Shown here: one piece after another, positions 59,997 to 64,000 of the stretch
Layout: each line of letters begins with the position of its first letter
Numbering within the stretch: position 1 is the stretch's first letter
NCBI GenBank assembly: GCA_035527255.1
Contig: DATLAW010000237.1
Location: 1-64,000 of the forward strand
Length of the DNA: 64,000 nt
Direction: 5' to 3'
Source: Thermohalobaculum sp035527255
Lineage (GTDB): Bacteria > Pseudomonadota > Alphaproteobacteria > Rhodobacterales > Rhodobacteraceae
Made by a program: the position numbers and the translations under genes
The notes under the pieces: model-generated
Told to the model about the DNA's origin: nothing
Database searches by the model: none
Seen by the model: the letters and a program-made list of their open reading frames with translations, nothing else

Positions 59997-61154
59997 TCAG
60001 GAGGCCGCCCGTGTCTCCACGAGCCGGGCGAGCAGGGTCGAGCCGAGGGGCAGTATGGAATCGTCAAAGGTGAAGGCGGCATTGTGGAGCATCGCCGTTC
60101 CCTCGTGCCCGATGGTGAAATAAGCCCCTGGCACCGCACGGAGCATATCTGCGAAGTCCTCGCTACCGGTGTTGGGTCGGCCACCGACCGCGACGTTTTG
60201 GTCGCCGGCCACCTCTCGCGCCAGCCCGGCAAAGGTGTGGGAGAGCTGCTCGTCGTTTTCCAGCACGCCGAAGATTTCCCGGATATCGACCTCGGTCTCG
60301 ACGCCATAGGTGGCGGCAATGCCCGCGGCGATGTCACGGATCCGCTCGCGGATCTGCTGGCGCACCGCGTCAGTGAACATCCGCGCCGTGCCGGAGACCA
60401 CCGCCTCGCCTGGAATGACGTTATAGGCCGAGCCGCTGTGGATCTGAGTGACCGAGAGAACGACCGCATCCAGGGGATTTATGTTGCGGCTGACGACGGA
60501 TTGGAGCGCCTGAACCAGTGCCGTCGCGGCGACGATCGGATCACGCGATTCCTGCGGTCGCGCCCCGTGGCTGCCCTCGCCGGTCACCTTGATATCGAAA
60601 AAGTCCGCCCCGGCCATGGCGACGCCGGGGACCACGCGGACCTGGTTCTGCGGTGCGCCAGGACGATTGTGCAGCCCGTAGACCTCGTCGCAGGGGAAGC
60701 GCTCGAACAACCCGTCGGCCAGCATGGCTCGGGCGCCGCCGAGGCCCTCCTCGGCGGGCTGGAAGATGAAGATCGCCTTGCCCGCAAAGTCGCGGGTCTC
60801 GGCCAGATAGCGGGCGGCGCCGAGCAGCATCGTCGTGTGCCCGTCATGGCCGCAGGCATGCATGACGCCAGGGTTCGTCGAGCGGTAGGGAAGGTTCGTC
60901 TGCTCCTCGATCGGCAGGGCGTCCATATCGGCCCGTAACCCGACGGTCTTGCCGGGCCGCTTGCCCTCCAGCACTCCGACGACGCCGGTCTTGCCGACAT
61001 TGCGGTGCGTCTCGATCCCCCAGCTCTCCAGCAGGCCGGCAACGACGCCGGAGGTGCGAACTTCCTCGAAGCCAAGCTCGGGATGGGCGTGCAGGTCACG
61101 GCGGATGGCGGTCAGGTCATCAGCGTAGTCTTCGATGCGGTCGATCAGGTTCAT
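59997..61154 (-). CDS. M20 family amidohydrolase (hippurate hydrolase type)
   Basis: A 385-residue metal-dependent amidohydrolase. Metal motif HACGHDGHTTMLLG (C101, H103), DMDALPIEE, and the catalytic Glu pair in FQPAEEGLGGARAM. Dimerisation domain about 185-295 (VTGEGSHGARPQESRDPIVAATALV). This group cleaves N-acyl or N-aroyl amino acids. I chose ATG 61154 with GGAG nine bases upstream; ATG at 61205 gives 17 extra residues. Confidence 0.92.
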   Translation of the reverse strand: MNLIDRIEDYADDLTAIRRDLHAHPELGFEEVRTSGVVAGLLESWGIETHRNVGKTGVVGVLEGKRPGKTVGLRADMDALPIEEQTNLPYRSTNPGVMHACGHDGHTTMLLGAARYLAETRDFAGKAIFIFQPAEEGLGGARAMLADGLFERFPCDEVYGLHNRPGAPQNQVRVVPGVAMAGADFFDIKVTGEGSHGARPQESRDPIVAATALVQALQSVVSRNINPLDAVVLSVTQIHSGSAYNVIPGEAVVSGTARMFTDAVRQQIRERIRDIAAGIAATYGVETEVDIREIFGVLENDEQLSHTFAGLAREVAGDQNVAVGGRPNTGSEDFADMLRAVPGAYFTIGHEGTAMLHNAAFTFDDSILPLGSTLLARLVETRAAS

Positions 61155-61319
61155 TTCGGGCATCTCCAAGAAGGGGTCAAAAGGTGCGCGTTCATATGAG
61201 GCCATCTTCGCTCGGCGGCACCGTATCGCCGCCTGCGCCCGTTCTCCAGCTCATTTTCGGATCGGCAGAACGTAATGCGAAGATTTCGTGTGTAACAAAC
61301 GACTGGGTGATCGACGCAA

Positions 61320-62276
61320 TCAACGCCCGCGTACGACCGCAGCGCGCGCCCGATCATCGGACCAAATGGCCAGCGCGCCAGCGATCACAATGAGTACCAT
61401 GCCGGCAGCCATGCTGTGGCTAACAGTCTTGCCCCAAATCACCCACGCGAAGAACGGAGCCCAAAACAGGAAGCTCAGATCGAACAAGGCAACCACGCTT
61501 GCATCGCCCGACTGGTAACCGACTGCCTGAGACGCCGCTGCGGATATTCGCGCGATGCCGATCAGGAACAGCACGAACAATATCCAACCGCTGGTCGCGC
61601 GGATCGGCTGGGTGACGAATTCCGTGCCCTCGATCCCGGAAAGTGCGGGAATGATCCACGGCGACAACACAAGTCCGGCAAGCCCGGCCAGCATAAGTGC
61701 TGTGAACTGCCAGATCGCCAGGCAGATCGCGCTTTCTCCGCGGCAATGGCGTCGGGTCCAGATCACACTCAGCGCCCAGGCGAGGCCACCCGCCACCGCC
61801 GCCAGTGCCATTGGCTGGATTGGTTGCTTACCGACCTCCAAAACCAGGCATACTCCAGCGAAGCCCATGACCACCGCGACGATGTGTCGAACGCCCACCC
61901 GCTCTCCGAAGAAAATCGCTGAGATCAGCACGGCCCAGATCGGCGAGGTGAACAGCCCGGCCGCAGCCTGCGCGATACCGACGGCGGGCAGCGCCGCGAA
62001 GTACATCACCATCGCCACCATGGAGAGCAGGCTTCGCTCGCTGACACGGCGCAGGGACACGGGCCAGACAGACGTGAGCCGCCCGGTTGCCAAGGCGAAG
62101 ATGAGCGCCACCGGGATCACCATGGCGGAGCGCAATGCGTGAAATTGCCATAGTCCCATGTGCTCGGTGACAATGGGGGTATAATTGTCTCCGACGGCGA
62201 CCAACGCCATGCCAAGGATGATCCACAACGCTCCCCGCGTCGTCCCGCCGATCTCGCGAATCCTGATGATGAACAC
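61320..62276 (-). CDS. EamA/DMT family transporter
   Basis: A 318-residue ten-helix DMT transporter with two EamA repeats; IFFGERVGVRHIVAVVMGFAGV is the end of the first. The gene is between two M20 hydrolase genes on the same strand with a five-base gap to the upstream one (62282), so they are probably co-transcribed and the transporter may handle a substrate or product of these hydrolases. Confidence 0.85.
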   Translation of the reverse strand: MFIIRIREIGGTTRGALWIILGMALVAVGDNYTPIVTEHMGLWQFHALRSAMVIPVALIFALATGRLTSVWPVSLRRVSERSLLSMVAMVMYFAALPAVGIAQAAAGLFTSPIWAVLISAIFFGERVGVRHIVAVVMGFAGVCLVLEVGKQPIQPMALAAVAGGLAWALSVIWTRRHCRGESAICLAIWQFTALMLAGLAGLVLSPWIIPALSGIEGTEFVTQPIRATSGWILFVLFLIGIARISAAASQAVGYQSGDASVVALFDLSFLFWAPFFAWVIWGKTVSHSMAAGMVLIVIAGALAIWSDDRARAAVVRGR

Positions 62277-62281
62277 CGCGC

Positions 62282-63412
62282 TCAGTCGATCGTCGCGAGC
62301 AGACCCGCCATGATCCGGCCCCGGCTCTCCAAGGTCGGGACCAGGATGTGCTCGTCGAGTGTATGAATTCCGGCGCCTTCAACGCCGAGGCCATCCAATG
62401 TCGCAATTCCCATCGCGCCGGTGAAATTTCCATCGGACCCGCCGCCCGCGCTCTCATGCCGAAATCCGGTCCCGAGTTGGTTCGCAAAACCCTCCGCGAT
62501 CTTGACGAGGCGCAATGTGCCAGCGTGCGGTTCCCAGACGGGGCGGGTCACTCCGCGCATCACCTCAAAGCCGACCTCGGCGTCAGGATCGGCGAGGGCA
62601 AGCATCTGTTCAACGCCGCGATCGAGATCGGCCTGGCGTTTGGCCATGGACAGCACCTCGGCCTCCGCGTGGGAGGAGACGCAGTTGACCCACCGACCGG
62701 CATGGACAACTCCGACCGAGAAGGTGCAATCGTCCGTGGTCATCTCCTCGATCTGGATGATCCGGCGCGCCATCTCGCGAATAGCCGAGCGGCCCTTGGA
62801 CAACTGCGAACCGGCATGGCTCGGGCGGCCGCGGGTCGCGAGGTTGAAGCGGGCGATGGCGTAGCGGCTGGAGACAACGCCGCCATCCGGCCGCCCTGGC
62901 TCTGGCACCAGCACGGCCTTGGCGCGGGCCGCCTCCGCCTCGATCAGACTTCGCATGGACGGCGTGCCGATCTCCTCGTCAGGCGTGAACAACACCGAGA
63001 CCGGCAGCTTTGTCTCGATCCCCGCCCGTGCAAGTTGGCGGATCGCCTCGAGCGCCAGATAGTTGCCACCCTTCATGTCGCAGATGCCGGGGCCCCAGCA
63101 GCGGTCGCCTTCGCGCCGGAAGGGCAGCACGTCCAGCGTGCCGAGCGGGTGGACGGTGTCTAAATGGCCAAGGATAAGGATGCCGGGCTCGCCCTCCCGC
63201 GGGTGGGGAAAACGCGCGCGCAGGCTGTCGCCGAGGCCCATGCGGCCGGGTATGCGCTCGATCCTCGCGCCCATGGCGGCGAGGTCGTACGAGGCGAGAT
63301 CCATCATCCGATTTACCGCCGCCGCATCCCAGGTCGGGCTCTCGCACTCGACCCAAGGACGCAGGCCCGCCAGCATCTCCTCGGCATCGAACGGAAGGTT
63401 CGTGATATCCAT
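62282..63412 (-). CDS. M20 family metallopeptidase (carboxypeptidase G2-like)
   Basis: A 376-residue two-zinc exopeptidase. Ligands visible: GHLDTVHPLG (His), GPGICDMKGG (Asp), TPDEEIG (catalytic Glu and ligand), VPEPGRPDGG (Glu) and GAGIHTLDEHILV (His). It trims C-terminal or amide-linked amino acids. The start ATG at 63412 overlaps no other gene; about 300 bases separate it from the divergent MFS gene. Confidence 0.9.
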   Translation of the reverse strand: MDITNLPFDAEEMLAGLRPWVECESPTWDAAAVNRMMDLASYDLAAMGARIERIPGRMGLGDSLRARFPHPREGEPGILILGHLDTVHPLGTLDVLPFRREGDRCWGPGICDMKGGNYLALEAIRQLARAGIETKLPVSVLFTPDEEIGTPSMRSLIEAEAARAKAVLVPEPGRPDGGVVSSRYAIARFNLATRGRPSHAGSQLSKGRSAIREMARRIIQIEEMTTDDCTFSVGVVHAGRWVNCVSSHAEAEVLSMAKRQADLDRGVEQMLALADPDAEVGFEVMRGVTRPVWEPHAGTLRLVKIAEGFANQLGTGFRHESAGGGSDGNFTGAMGIATLDGLGVEGAGIHTLDEHILVPTLESRGRIMAGLLATID

Positions 63413-63616
63413 GATCGCCTCTCTTCTTGCAAACTTCGGCCTGACACTGCTGATCGCGGCACACGAACCTTACATACGCCCATCCGGTTACGCCACGAGC
63501 TTGGCCAATCACCGACTCCCCGACGTCCAATTCGGGAGCGCGGATGCCATGCTCACATATCGATCCCCCCAGAGCATTCCTTCTTGAAGCTAACCGGGAT
63601 ATGGAAAGCCGCGAAG
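63413..63616. other. Left part of divergent intergenic region, nothing recognised
   Basis: This is the start of a 307-base gap between divergent M20 and MFS genes. No gene, tRNA or operator could be supported in it; promoters for both genes must lie within the gap. Confidence 0.4.
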
Positions 63617-63658
63617 AATGGTGATTGCGCACTCAATAATGGTGATTGCGCACTCAAT
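63617..63658. repeat. Two-unit tandem repeat of 21 bases
   Basis: Two exact, abutting copies (63617-63637 and 63638-63658) of a unit beginning AATGGTGATTGCGCACTC. They lie about 60 bases upstream of the MFS start, in the divergent promoter region, and may be a tandem binding site. Confidence 0.7.
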
Positions 63659-63719
63659 ATTGCCCTATCGGCCAACCCTGTCATCCGAGGATCGTTCGAA
63701 AATTGGAGACCCGGAAGAT

Positions 63720-64000
63720 ATGACCCAGCCAAGTGCAATCAACGTGACCGGGCCCGGCGCGATCGATCCGCGCTACAAGGTAGTTTTCGGCGCCTGTCTG
63801 ACTCAGTTCACAGTCATCGGCCTGCTGTTCTCTTATGGGTTACTTTTCAAGATCTTCGAGGGCGAGTTCGGATGGTCGCGGACTCTGCTTTCAGCCTGTA
63901 CCTCGCTGGCGTTCCTGGTGATGGGCGCCCTGGCAATGTTTGGCGGCCGGTTAAGTGACCGCTACGGGCCACGGGCGGTTCTGGGGGTCTCCGGCACGCT
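63720..64000 (+). CDS. MFS transporter, N-terminal part
   Basis: The gene runs off the right end; 93 codons are visible. ATG 63720 has CCGGAAG upstream. The first two transmembrane helices (about 23-45 and 58-78) and the loop FGGRLSDRYGPRAVLG, which is the G-x-x-x-D-R-x-G-x-R signature of the major facilitator superfamily, are seen. It resembles monocarboxylate/oxalate-type MFS members in style. It is divergent from the M20 hydrolase cluster. Confidence 0.85.
   Translation, partial: MTQPSAINVTGPGAIDPRYKVVFGACLTQFTVIGLLFSYGLLFKIFEGEFGWSRTLLSACTSLAFLVMGALAMFGGRLSDRYGPRAVLGVSGT

Noticed and set aside
63617..63658. Possible start of a CRISPR array
   Set aside because: The two units abut without spacers and there are only two.

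Overview
The window is a GC-rich, gene-dense stretch of bacterial chromosome, almost certainly alphaproteobacterial. Pointers are an Irr-type Fur-family regulator divergent from fabA-fabB-fabI, a DUF952 gene overlapping pyrD, an IalB-like exported protein, a DUF3422 membrane protein, UbiA, and a Rhizobium etli-type asparaginase. I could not fix the order: the features are shared by Rhizobiales, Rhodobacterales and Rhodospirillales relatives. No rRNA, tRNA, CRISPR array, prophage or complete insertion sequence was recognised. About 60 protein genes fill the window, with short gaps and many ATGA-type overlaps.

Layout. 1-0.7 kb: end of groEL with its terminator. 1-5.5 kb: an omega-transaminase, a small antisense DUF3892-like gene, then GFA-type protein, EamA transporter, DUF952 and pyrD. 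5.5-9.6 kb: a MATE transporter and a large hybrid histidine kinase. 9.7-14.7 kb: two tandem hotdog thioesterases, a DmdC-like acyl-CoA dehydrogenase, a GST and a thiolase. 14.7-19.4 kb (minus): phaE-phaC (class III PHA synthase), an exported TPR protein and ispE, whose start codon is not canonical. 19.4-24.3 kb: DUF2199, a D-2-hydroxyacid dehydrogenase, then SH3, LemA and a DUF2207 membrane protein. 24.3-28.3 kb: irr divergent from fabA-fabB-fabI-M50 protease. 28.3-34.4 kb: an uncharacterised protein, threonine dehydratase, two lipoproteins, rlmN, ialB and an asparaginase.

34.3-39 kb (minus) is a compact lysine-degradation operon, gcdH-davA-davB-EamA transporter. 39-47.3 kb holds membrane proteins, ubiA, DUF3422, a DUF6502-like regulator with a coupled lipoprotein facing a divergent lipoprotein across an AAATGGG operator region, and ETF-ubiquinone oxidoreductase. 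The last would accept electrons from the acyl-CoA, glutaryl-CoA and dimethylglycine-type dehydrogenases coded here. 47.4-52.3 kb: a MAPEG gene broken by an amber codon beside a divergent HxlR regulator, amidase, uracil-DNA glycosylase, LysE exporter, moaB and an orphan Hpt protein. 52.5-57.1 kb: M17 aminopeptidase, NlpC/P60, MltB-like transglycosylase and a CDF transporter. 57.2-64 kb: a dimethylglycine/sarcosine dehydrogenase, an aldo/keto reductase remnant, two M20 hydrolases flanking an EamA transporter, and the start of an MFS transporter.

The least ordinary items are a three-copy interspersed palindromic element of about 106 bp, two copies of which supply the stop codon of the adjacent gene; the recently broken MAPEG gene; ispE without an ATG/GTG/TTG start; the DUF6502 regulatory pair; paired TGCGCA palindromes; and the DavBA-GcdH lysine operon. 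I did not see a defence system or an obviously unprecedented multi-gene system.
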